Shown: positions 1-5,724 of the stretch, piece by piece
Numbering within the stretch: position 1 is the first letter of the stretch
Layout of the letters: every line of letters begins with the position of its first letter
Assembly (NCBI GenBank): GCA_964421875.1
Contig: CAYQZD010000180.1
Coordinates: forward strand, 1-5,724
Source: CAYQZD01 sp964421875
Lineage (GTDB): Bacteria > Electryoneota > Tariuqbacteria > Tariuqbacterales > Tariuqbacteraceae
Direction: 5' to 3'
DNA length: 5,724 bases
Notes under the pieces: generated by a model
Told to the model about the DNA's origin: nothing
The model's database searches: none
Seen by the model: the letters and a program-made list of their open reading frames with translations, nothing else
Position numbers and translations under genes: made by a program

Positions 1-928
1 CTACAGAACCAGCGGCTCCTGTATAACGGAATGGCATAATAGACCTGATGAACGGCTCACTGAATACTTGAATACTGGGATACTTCTTTATATATTCTTC
101 AATGAGGTCATCAATTCCCTCCGTTCTTTTCTTATATTTATTCTTAAAACGCGGATCCTCCAGACCTAAATTCATCAAAATTGCGTGGAAACAATAATTG
201 TGAAAACAGATGAAACTCGGCGGCTTAGTGACCCTGTATGTTGTAATAATAGTTTTGGTGAGCGCCCCGATATCTTCTATCTCATCTCTATATAAGATTT
301 CCCGCTGCGCCGGGAAATAGAACAATTCTAAATGCAGCGCACAGATAATTTGATTACACACCGGGCAGACCATTTTATCGCGCAGTTTTAAATCGAATTT
401 TTTCCATCTGGCTTCCTTCCTGCCGCAGGGACATATAAATTCATTCTTGTTACTGCTGATTTCATCTGTATGCAGGAGTGTTCCTTTGATAATGCCAAAT
501 TGTTTAGCGCCCCTACTCCAAGGTGTTCCGATAATCGAGATAATAATAGCTACCGCAAGCCATAAAAGAACACCAGTTATCGTGAAAGGACCAGCAAGTT
601 CACCGTCTGTTAAGTCATTTAACAGCCCGCCAATTATAAGGATATTAATGAATGCCACTACTATGATCAGACAAATGCCGTTAATATTCGACAACGCCCA
701 AGCAGCGTTCCGTTTGATGGATTTTTTTATTGTTTTCTGCTTTAAGGTGAATTTGTGGCGATCTAATTTGGGAAGAAACAATAAAATAATGAATGTTGCG
801 GCGCCAATAAAAGGCATTATTCCATAGTATGCCCACAAAGCGCCAAGCCTGTTCTTCTTATTGGCGATTATCAATGAAGCGACACCTAATGGAAACGCCA
901 AAACTACAAAGATAAAGGCTATAAACAT
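1..928 (-). CDS. Partial membrane protein with four TM helices and a C-terminal zinc-ribbon-like domain, family not recognised
   Basis: I read 309 codons without a stop from an ATG at 926-928; the frame runs off the left edge, so the C-terminus is missing. An in-frame TAG at 938-940 makes this ATG the earliest possible start, and AGGG seven bases upstream is a fair ribosome binding site. Hydrophobic stretches at about residues 2-22, 30-53, 81-103 and 114-134 look like membrane helices. The Lys/Arg-rich loop at 54-80 and the acidic loop at 104-113 suggest that both termini are cytoplasmic. The soluble part carries C166-P-C168 and C188-P-V-C191, a spacing typical of zinc ribbons, and a second cluster C241-x-H243-x2-C246-x-H248. 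Metal binding is inferred from spacing only. It lies 102 bases downstream of the glycosyltransferase operon in the same direction, but its G+C is lower (142 of the first 360 bases, about 39%), so it may be unrelated. I cannot assign a function. Confidence 0.72.
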   Translation of the reverse strand, partial: MFIAFIFVVLAFPLGVASLIIANKKNRLGALWAYYGIMPFIGAATFIILLFLPKLDRHKFTLKQKTIKKSIKRNAAWALSNINGICLIIVVAFINILIIGGLLNDLTDGELAGPFTITGVLLWLAVAIIISIIGTPWSRGAKQFGIIKGTLLHTDEISSNKNEFICPCGRKEARWKKFDLKLRDKMVCPVCNQIICALHLELFYFPAQREILYRDEIEDIGALTKTIITTYRVTKPPSFICFHNYCFHAILMNLGLEDPRFKNKYKKRTEGIDDLIEEYIKKYPSIQVFSEPFIRSIMPFRYTGAAGSV

Positions 929-1030
929 GATAGTACCCTAAGATTATTATTAGGTAAAGCTTTATCGTCTGAAGTTGATATTTACAGGTATTTTATTATT
1001 AAGAACAAAGATTTACAGCAGATTAAAGGA
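929..1030. other. AT-rich intergenic gap between the operon and the partial membrane-protein gene
   Basis: The gap has no coding potential. I see no G+C-rich stem-loop with a T tract, so no intrinsic terminator for the operon is visible and read-through into the next gene is possible. It holds two direct copies of ATTTACAG (980-987 and 1011-1018, 31 bases apart). It also holds a CCTAA...TTAGG dyad (937-954) whose arm overlaps the AGGG of the downstream gene's ribosome binding site. No -35/-10 pair is convincing. These elements are short enough to be chance. Confidence 0.5.
984..994 (+). repeat. Left copy of an 11-bp inverted repeat flanking the operon
   Basis: ACAGGTATTTT here is the exact reverse complement of AAAATACCTGT at 5691-5701. 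The two copies lie in the non-coding sequence on either side of the four-gene block and point inward. A rough estimate gives a few 11-base inverted matches by chance in a window of this size, so the pairing may mean nothing. Confidence 0.25.
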
Positions 1031-1933
1031 TTATTGTTTCATCGTTTCCGCTTTATGTAATCCTTCGCGGTATTGTCGAAATATCAGATACTTGTATAGT
1101 ATATCCGGGAGAATTCCCCCTTTTAGAAACGCTTTCACCGCTTGGTAAATCGGCGCTGTACAAACCGCCGAGATAGCCAAATCACGCGGCGTTCTGATAC
1201 GGTCGTGGTCAAGTTTAAGTTCCTGCCTTAACCAGGGATGAAGTTGGAACAATCGTGGCAGCGAGAACTCGCCGTAGCCGCGCACCATCTCCAGGAATTC
1301 ATCCAATTCACGATGATGGAGATGGTATCCGACTGCTTCGGGCAGGGAATACACCGGCAGTTCCCGCGCCAGCTTCACTCCCAGTTCTAAATCCTCCCCG
1401 CCGTAATGAAGGAAACCTTCATCGAAACCGCCCGCCTTGCCCAGAGCTTTCAGCGGCGCGGAAGCGTTGCCGGAGATGAAGTACCTGCCCGGTATTTCCC
1501 GGCTGACGTTCGATTTCGCCGCGCCCCGTCCTTCGAGGTAACGCATCAATCCGCTTTTGGGCAGTGAAGGGTGAAAAACCACTTTACCCACATAGACCGC
1601 TTCCCGGCGGCTTTGCGCTTCGAGGTGAATCCTGATGAAATTAGCGGGGACTTCGATGTCGGCATCGAGGAAGATTACGGTTTGGTTCCGAGCCGCTGCG
1701 ATTCCCCGGTTACGGGATTTTGCCCGCCCCAGGTTTTTCGAATTGAACAAGGGTTGGAGATTCAGTGCGCCGGAATAGTTCCGTAAGAAGTCATCGGTTC
1801 CGTCACTGCAGCCGTCGTCGATGACCACCACTTCAAATTCGTGCAGTGGTAAATCCTGTTTTTCCAGCGAAGCGAGAACGGTTTCAAGGCGCTCCCGGCA
1901 GTTGTAGGCGGGTATGATGACACTGACTTTCAC
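1031..1933 (-). CDS. GT2-family (GT-A fold) glycosyltransferase
   Basis: This 300-residue protein should transfer a sugar from a nucleotide-sugar donor to a growing lipid-linked glycan on the cytoplasmic side of the inner membrane. The GT2 signatures are in order. The N-terminal strand SVIIPAYN is at 4-11. The nucleotide-binding VVVIDDGCSDGT at 35-46 has Asp39-Asp40. The metal-binding DAD is at 90-92 in FLDADIEVP. The acceptor-side GGFDEGF is at 168-174, followed by GGED at 178-181, whose Glu/Asp pair is the usual place for the catalytic base. A histidine cluster YHLHH is at 203-207. The last 50 or so residues are amphipathic or hydrophobic and could touch the membrane, but there is no clear TM helix. 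The GTG start overlaps the stop of the upstream gene as GTGA, with GGAG five bases ahead. It is the last gene of the operon. Donor sugar and linkage cannot be read from sequence. The length is normal for a single-domain GT2. Confidence 0.93.
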   Translation of the reverse strand: MKVSVIIPAYNCRERLETVLASLEKQDLPLHEFEVVVIDDGCSDGTDDFLRNYSGALNLQPLFNSKNLGRAKSRNRGIAAARNQTVIFLDADIEVPANFIRIHLEAQSRREAVYVGKVVFHPSLPKSGLMRYLEGRGAAKSNVSREIPGRYFISGNASAPLKALGKAGGFDEGFLHYGGEDLELGVKLARELPVYSLPEAVGYHLHHRELDEFLEMVRGYGEFSLPRLFQLHPWLRQELKLDHDRIRTPRDLAISAVCTAPIYQAVKAFLKGGILPDILYKYLIFRQYREGLHKAETMKQ

Positions 1934-3012
1934 TTTCTCTCCAGGTCCGCCGAGATTATGGCCTCGATTTTATCCGCAGTCCGCTCCCAGGTGAATTCCT
2001 GCGCGGCGCGGAGAGCATTTCCCGCCAGGCGGGCGGTCAATTCCTTATCGTTCAACAATCTCGCAACCGCTTCCGCCAATTTCGCCGGATTCCGGGGAGG
2101 AGTCAACAAACAGTTTTCGCCATCCGCCGCATATTCCCTTATCCCCCCCGAATCGGTAGCGACCACCGGCGTTCCGCAAGCCATAGCTTCCAGCGCGGGC
2201 AGGTAGAAACCTTCGTGCCAGGAGGCGCTCATAAAAAGGCCGCACCGGCAAAGCCTCAACGCCAGTTCGCTATCGCTCACCGGATTGACTACCTCTGCCG
2301 GGAAACGCGTTTGAGGCAATGTCAGTTTCTCCCGCGTGAACACATCGAGGCGGAATTCCACATCCTTGACTGCCAGTATATTCAGCGCGGTGATAAGGTC
2401 TGCCATACCTTTCATTTTCGCCCGCCGGCCCACTATACCGATTAGCCTTAGGTCTTTTTTCACTCCCTCGACCGGTTTGAAAATCTCGGTATCGACACCG
2501 GGAGACACGATTTCCGCCGGTTTGTTAGTATGTTCTTGGAAGCGCTTCATAGTCCATTTCGAATTGCACCAGTATTTCAAGGGGAGGCGGCAGCTAAGTT
2601 GCGCTGAGATTTTATACAATTTCAACGCGGCGGGCGAACGCATCAGCACACCGTCGTCGAAAAGGCGATAATCGTCCGAATGTATCCAGTGGTAATGCAG
2701 ACGGGCGTCGTACCGCAGCAGATTCAGGAAACTCATTAAAGGCATACTGCTGATAATCACATCCTGCCGGCCGATAACTGCGGGCATAAAGGGGAGCGCG
2801 GAGACAATGGACAGAGAGGGAGAGGCGATTCGCGGACCCGCCTCTATGATTTTCACTCCGTCGATGACGGTTCCCTGAGACCTTCCTGTGGGGACGACGA
2901 CAGTCACCCGGTGTCCGCGCTCTGATAGTATCCGGGAGATTTCGCGGCAGACCCGCTGCCCTCCGCCGGGATTTAAATCCTGATAGAACCACCCTATGCG
3001 CAAAGGCTTCAT
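1930..3012 (-). CDS. GT4-family (GT-B fold) retaining glycosyltransferase
   Basis: This 360-residue protein has the two Rossmann-like halves of a GT-B enzyme. The N-terminal half opens with a strand and the glycine-rich loop NPGGGQRV (14-21), which in GT4 enzymes lies by the donor phosphates. The linker SPGVDTEIFKP (170-180) leads into the donor domain, with GIVGRRAKMKG at 192-202 giving the basic residues that contact the nucleotide diphosphate. The EX7E motif is intact (E267 and E275 in HEGFYLPALEAM), followed by GTPVVATDSGGIREY at 280-294, so the enzyme should be catalytically competent. It probably adds one sugar, with retention of configuration, to the lipid-linked glycan in the cytoplasm. 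The ATG start overlaps the previous gene's stop as ATGA, with GGGA about seven bases upstream. A mannosyl- or glucosyltransferase is typical of the family, but the donor cannot be told from sequence. Confidence 0.94.
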   Translation of the reverse strand: MKPLRIGWFYQDLNPGGGQRVCREISRILSERGHRVTVVVPTGRSQGTVIDGVKIIEAGPRIASPSLSIVSALPFMPAVIGRQDVIISSMPLMSFLNLLRYDARLHYHWIHSDDYRLFDDGVLMRSPAALKLYKISAQLSCRLPLKYWCNSKWTMKRFQEHTNKPAEIVSPGVDTEIFKPVEGVKKDLRLIGIVGRRAKMKGMADLITALNILAVKDVEFRLDVFTREKLTLPQTRFPAEVVNPVSDSELALRLCRCGLFMSASWHEGFYLPALEAMACGTPVVATDSGGIREYAADGENCLLTPPRNPAKLAEAVARLLNDKELTARLAGNALRAAQEFTWERTADKIEAIISADLERK

Positions 3013-4091
3013 ATAATTCCCGCTTTGCGATAATATTCGTAGAGTCTATCCATCACCGCTTCAATGTCGTGCGTCTTAACTACCCATTCCCGGCCCTTGC
3101 GGGCGGTTCCTTCCCGATAATCAGCGTCCTCAACCAACCTTGTCAATTCAGCCTCAAGATTGTCATAATTCACATTGACAAAGGGGTGGTTCGGGAGAAA
3201 TTCCAGATACCGGGGATTGAGGTAGGTGCAGGTCGCCAGCCCCTGCGCCAGGCTCTCCACCGAACTCATTCCGTAGCCCCAGCCTCCCCGGTCGGCAATC
3301 TGGTCGATATAGATATCGCAGGCGGCTTTCAGCCGCATACATTCATCGTGAGGACGGTTTTCGATGAAGACCAGTTCCACCGGCAGTCTCTTTTCCAGGC
3401 GGCGGACGGTGTCGATGATGAAATTCGACCCTTTGTTAGAGCGCCTGCGGGCGGCGTGAGCGATTTTTACCTTTTCCCCCTTTTTTATTTGAGCCGGTTT
3501 AACTTCGGAAGTGTTAATCGGCAGGAATAAATATCTCATTCCCGGGTATTTGTCCATTATGTCGAGTTCGCTGGTGAGGTTGAGGTCGGAGATACGGTGT
3601 ATTACCGGCAGAACTCCCCGGTTGCGGACATCGGTGCCGTGATAAAAGCAGACTATTTCTTTCTCCCGCCGCTTCATTTCCAGCATCACTCGAGAATCCC
3701 GAAAAAATCCCATTCCCTGTTCAAGGTGAAACACATCATAATCCCATATCCCGTGTTCCTCCAGAAAATCGAAGACCCGTTGTTTAATCACCCTATCGCG
3801 GAGTTTGAAAAACGCCGCTTCCGGCGCACCGCCGGGTTTCCATAAGGGGGGCGAGCCTTCAAGCTCCCGGTCGGGAGGGGTTTTTCGGAGCAGATTGATT
3901 AACTGCCTGCCGCGGAAAATCCAGTTCCGGTCGGGGTGCAGGGGGAGTTTCAATTCCAAGTCCTCCGGGAAACCGAAGCGGCTGGGAAAAAGCGTGACAT
4001 AGCGGGCGTCGTTCCCCCGGTTCCGATGCCCTTCGCAGAAAAGCGGCAGCGTTCCGCTGATATGTTCCGGTGAAATATAGAGTATCTTCAC
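3009..4091 (-). CDS. Divergent GT-B glycosyltransferase (GT4-like) lacking the first Glu of EX7E
   Basis: This 360-residue protein has a GT-B look but weaker signatures than the gene after it. The N-terminus MKILYISPEH starts a Rossmann strand, followed by an acceptor-domain helix and a DARYVTLF strand at 28-35. YHGTDVRNRG at 150-159 resembles the HG(S/T)DxR element near the domain boundary in related enzymes. HAARRRSNKGSNFI (212-225) corresponds to the basic donor-phosphate loop. CDIYIDQI (258-265) and WGYGMSSVESLAQG (271-284) correspond to the end of the donor domain. There E279 aligns with the second Glu of EX7E while the first position is Trp271. The variant GWYG..AVE is seen in a GT4-like subgroup, so this is probably natural rather than damage. 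The GTG start overlaps the flippase stop as GTGA, with AGGT eight bases upstream. I infer that it adds one sugar of the repeat unit; donor and acceptor are unknown. Confidence 0.85.
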   Translation of the reverse strand: MKILYISPEHISGTLPLFCEGHRNRGNDARYVTLFPSRFGFPEDLELKLPLHPDRNWIFRGRQLINLLRKTPPDRELEGSPPLWKPGGAPEAAFFKLRDRVIKQRVFDFLEEHGIWDYDVFHLEQGMGFFRDSRVMLEMKRREKEIVCFYHGTDVRNRGVLPVIHRISDLNLTSELDIMDKYPGMRYLFLPINTSEVKPAQIKKGEKVKIAHAARRRSNKGSNFIIDTVRRLEKRLPVELVFIENRPHDECMRLKAACDIYIDQIADRGGWGYGMSSVESLAQGLATCTYLNPRYLEFLPNHPFVNVNYDNLEAELTRLVEDADYREGTARKGREWVVKTHDIEAVMDRLYEYYRKAGII

Positions 4092-5599
4092 CGCGAAATA
4101 CCTATGTAATGTTTGAAGCGCCCGATTTCGCTTTTATGGAAAAAGCCGGTCACAGCCAACAGAGGCGGCATTAACGCCAGGACCAGTAACCTCCACCAGA
4201 ATCCGCCGGGATGGAGATAGAACAGCGCCAACAGCGCTCCTATCACCAGCGCAGCCCGCAATACCCTGCCCCATTCGTAGGGGATGCGGTACTGCGATTG
4301 GGTATAGAGATGCATTAGAGCAGCCATCAGTATGAACGATCCCAGCGTAGTCCAAGCCGCAGCGATGTAACCGAATCGGGGGATGAGCAGAAGGTTAGCG
4401 CCCAGGTTGAAAGCCGCCGCCGCTCCGGTTATCAGCGGCACCACCTTGGTCTTTTTCCTGACGTAAATACCTACGGTGAAATTAGCGTAGAGACCGTCGA
4501 AAAAATGCGCCAGCAGGATAATGGGGAAAACCGACATCCCCGCCCAATACTCCCGCTCCAGCAGGTTGATATTCAGTATGGGCAGGCGCATCATCACGAA
4601 ATCCCCGGCGAATAGTACGAAGACCATAAAGAGAAATCCGGAGACTGCAAAGAAATAGGTAAAGACTCTGGCGAAAGTGCTCTGCGCCCCCTCGTTTTTA
4701 GCTTCAGCTAAAAAAAACGGCTGCCAGGCGAACCTGAAGGCGACGCTTACGATAGCCATAAACATCCCCATTTTGTAGCCCGCGCTGTACAGTCCCGCCT
4801 CCTCCAGTCCCCGGTAAACCTCGATGATTTTACGGTCGCTGAACTCGATAATATAGAGGAAAAACAGCGCCGGTATATTAGGCAGACCGAATCGCCAGAG
4901 TTCTTTCAAGAGGTTTAAGTTGAACGATACCTTCAATATCTGCAATATGATGGGAATCAGCAGTAACAATGTCAGGGCAGAGGCGATAAGGTTGCCGTAC
5001 ATTGCGCCGGTGACGCCCATCCGGCACACCGCCACCAGGAGGATGTTAGCGCCGATGTTGGTCAGCACATTGAGCAGCTTGAAAGTAGTGAATTGAACCG
5101 GCTTGTTTTCCGCCCTCAAGCGCAGAAACGGCACCACCGCTACCGTATCCAGCAACAATATCCCGCAGGAAATCCTGACCCACAAATCCGCCGCACCGGG
5201 GTCGGTATTAAACAACACCGAGGATACAATTTCGGGAAAAATGAAGAAAAATGCGCTGATGACCGCGCCGATTGAAGCAATCGCAAGAATACAGTTGGAG
5301 AACACTCTCCGCTTCACATCGTCAGATTCCGCGACATAGAACCGGAGGAAAGCGATATCCAGCCCGCCGACATAAATCACCTGAAACACGGCGATGAACA
5401 TATAGAGGAACACCAGCGCGCCGTAATCCTCCGGCGGGATGAAATGGCTGTAGAACGGCAGCAGCAGGAAGGAGATGGAGCGGGAGAGGATGTGCCCCGC
5501 TCCATATATCGCCGACTGCTTCGACAGCGCCTTTATTTTGTCGAATAGAGGAATGGATTCGCCGCTTGTTTTTAATATATCTTGAAAATATAATTCCAA
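4088..5599 (-). CDS. Wzx-like oligosaccharide flippase (MOP/polysaccharide transport family)
   Basis: This 503-residue, strongly hydrophobic protein has roughly 12-14 membrane segments, a typical length for Wzx/RfbX-type flippases, which turn undecaprenyl-linked repeat units from the cytoplasmic to the periplasmic face. The family N-terminus is clear: LSKQSAIYGAGHILSR at 25-40, then FLLLPFYSHFIPPEDYG ending at 60. Further landmarks are FSDRKIIEVYRGLEEAGLYS at 253-272, FRFAWQPFF at 288-296 and NLGANLLLIPRFGYIAAAW at 398-416. The start is odd. The only initiator ahead of the conserved core is TTG at 5597-5599; an in-frame TAA sits nine bases upstream of it, and the next GTG is at codon 63, inside the membrane domain. 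No good Shine-Dalgarno sequence is seen. The first 18 or so residues are an extra tail beyond the usual family start. It is the first gene of the operon, and the three transferases after it suggest that they build its substrate. Confidence 0.92.
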   Translation of the reverse strand: MELYFQDILKTSGESIPLFDKIKALSKQSAIYGAGHILSRSISFLLLPFYSHFIPPEDYGALVFLYMFIAVFQVIYVGGLDIAFLRFYVAESDDVKRRVFSNCILAIASIGAVISAFFFIFPEIVSSVLFNTDPGAADLWVRISCGILLLDTVAVVPFLRLRAENKPVQFTTFKLLNVLTNIGANILLVAVCRMGVTGAMYGNLIASALTLLLLIPIILQILKVSFNLNLLKELWRFGLPNIPALFFLYIIEFSDRKIIEVYRGLEEAGLYSAGYKMGMFMAIVSVAFRFAWQPFFLAEAKNEGAQSTFARVFTYFFAVSGFLFMVFVLFAGDFVMMRLPILNINLLEREYWAGMSVFPIILLAHFFDGLYANFTVGIYVRKKTKVVPLITGAAAAFNLGANLLLIPRFGYIAAAWTTLGSFILMAALMHLYTQSQYRIPYEWGRVLRAALVIGALLALFYLHPGGFWWRLLVLALMPPLLAVTGFFHKSEIGRFKHYIGISR

Positions 5600-5613
5600 T
5601 TCTTCACATTATC

Positions 5614-5649
5614 AAAAAAAATCACTCCATAAATCACAAAAGGAGAGTG
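5614..5649 (-). terminator. Weak stem-loop with T8 tract ahead of the flippase gene
   Basis: Read on the minus strand, CACTCTCC (5642-5649) can pair with GGAGTG (5623-5628) across a 14-base AT-rich loop. The stem has about six pairs with a small bulge. One A follows, then eight T residues (5614-5621). This is the layout of an intrinsic terminator, but the stem is short. It could end transcription of an unseen gene to the right. Alternatively, since it lies between the candidate promoter and the first codon, it could act as an attenuator of the operon. Confidence 0.35.
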
Positions 5650-5655
5650 TTAATC

Positions 5656-5673
5656 AGGTAATGATTATAACCT
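5656..5673. promoter_or_regulatory. Imperfect 18-bp dyad overlapping the -10 box, possible operator
   Basis: AGGTAAT (5656-5662) and ATAACCT (5667-5673) are inverted half-sites matching at six of seven positions around a 4-base centre. The dyad covers the whole TATAAT box, where a repressor would block polymerase. No regulator gene is in the window, and the sequence is AT-rich enough for this to arise by chance. Confidence 0.25.
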
Positions 5674-5692
5674 TAATTCTGTGTTAAAACAA
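5664..5692 (-). promoter_or_regulatory. Candidate sigma-70-type promoter for the four-gene operon
   Basis: On the minus strand TTGTTT (5687-5692) is followed after 17 bases by a perfect TATAAT (5664-5669). The -35 box matches the consensus at three of six positions. Transcription would start near 5657 and give a leader of roughly 58 bases before the TTG codon. No comparable pair is seen between the four genes, which agrees with one transcript. This is consensus matching only, and AT-rich sequence gives false hits. Confidence 0.45.
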
Positions 5693-5701
5693 AATACCTG
5701 T
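5691..5701 (-). repeat. Right copy of the 11-bp inverted repeat flanking the operon
   Basis: AAAATACCTGT is the exact inverted partner of the copy at 984-994. It overlaps the candidate -35 box by two bases, so if it is real it may be a regulator site shared by two upstream regions rather than the end of a mobile unit. Confidence 0.25.
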
Positions 5702-5724
5702 TGAGTTTCTCCTGGTATCTTGTT

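Noticed and set aside
447..827. Plus-strand open frame of 126 codons
   Set aside because: It lies antisense to the longer minus-strand frame (928 to the edge), which has a ribosome binding site, clean membrane helices and a zinc-ribbon motif. The plus-strand product shows no recognisable domain.
929..1030. Intrinsic terminator after the last operon gene
   Set aside because: I looked for a G+C-rich stem followed by a T run on either strand and found only AT-rich sequence with weak pairings.
3069..3530. Plus-strand open frame of 153 codons inside the divergent glycosyltransferase
   Set aside because: It is a shadow of a well-supported minus-strand gene, with no domain, ribosome binding site or hydrophobic pattern of its own.
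5662..5688. Plus-strand mini-ORF starting ATG at 5661 after an AGGAG at 5641-5645
   Set aside because: It ends after eight codons, and the AGGAG is about 15 bases from the ATG, too far for normal initiation.
5673..5723. Short minus-strand tail from the right edge (16 codons then TAA) as the end of an upstream gene
   Set aside because: It looks protein-like, but 16 codons are too few, and the other two frames are also open to the edge for 12 and 19 codons. It overlaps the candidate promoter. Sequence to the right would decide.
1..5724. Mobile element, CRISPR array, tRNA or rRNA
   Set aside because: I see no transposase, no regularly spaced repeats and no cloverleaf or rRNA-like sequence. The 11-bp inverted repeat alone does not support a transposon.

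Overview
The window looks like a bacterial surface-polysaccharide locus. Four complete genes lie head to tail on the minus strand between positions 1031 and 5599. In order of transcription (right to left) they are a Wzx-type lipid-linked oligosaccharide flippase, a divergent GT-B glycosyltransferase, a classical GT4-type glycosyltransferase and a GT2-type (GT-A) glycosyltransferase. Every junction is a 4-base overlap of start and stop codon (GTGA, ATGA, GTGA), so this is a tightly packed, probably translationally coupled operon. The natural reading is a module that adds sugars to a lipid carrier on the cytoplasmic face and flips the product across the inner membrane, for O-antigen, capsule or exopolysaccharide. 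The window contains no polymerase, initiating sugar-phosphate transferase, chain-length regulator or ligase; if they exist they lie outside.

Right end (5600-5724): about 125 bases of AT-rich non-coding sequence upstream of the operon. On the minus strand it holds a plausible sigma-70-like promoter (TTGTTT, 17-base spacer, TATAAT), an imperfect 18-bp dyad over the -10 box, and a weak stem-loop followed by eight T residues just before the first gene. That gene has a TTG start and no convincing ribosome binding site.

Left end (1-928): a minus-strand open frame with no stop codon inside the window. It encodes at least 309 residues: four predicted membrane helices, then a soluble domain with a CxC...CxxC zinc-ribbon-like motif and a CxHxxCxH cluster. 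I do not recognise the family. A 102-base AT-rich gap separates it from the operon. Its base composition (about 39% G+C in the first 360 bases by hand count) is clearly lower than that of the operon (about 57% in three sampled 60-base lines), so it may have a different history.

Organism: bacterial gene organisation, mid-range G+C, frequent GTG/TTG starts and TGA stops. The protein styles suit a Gram-negative or environmental candidate-phylum bacterium, but nothing here fixes the taxon. I see no RNA gene, insertion sequence, CRISPR array or phage gene. The least explained item is the partial membrane/zinc-ribbon protein; the rest is a recognisable polysaccharide gene set.
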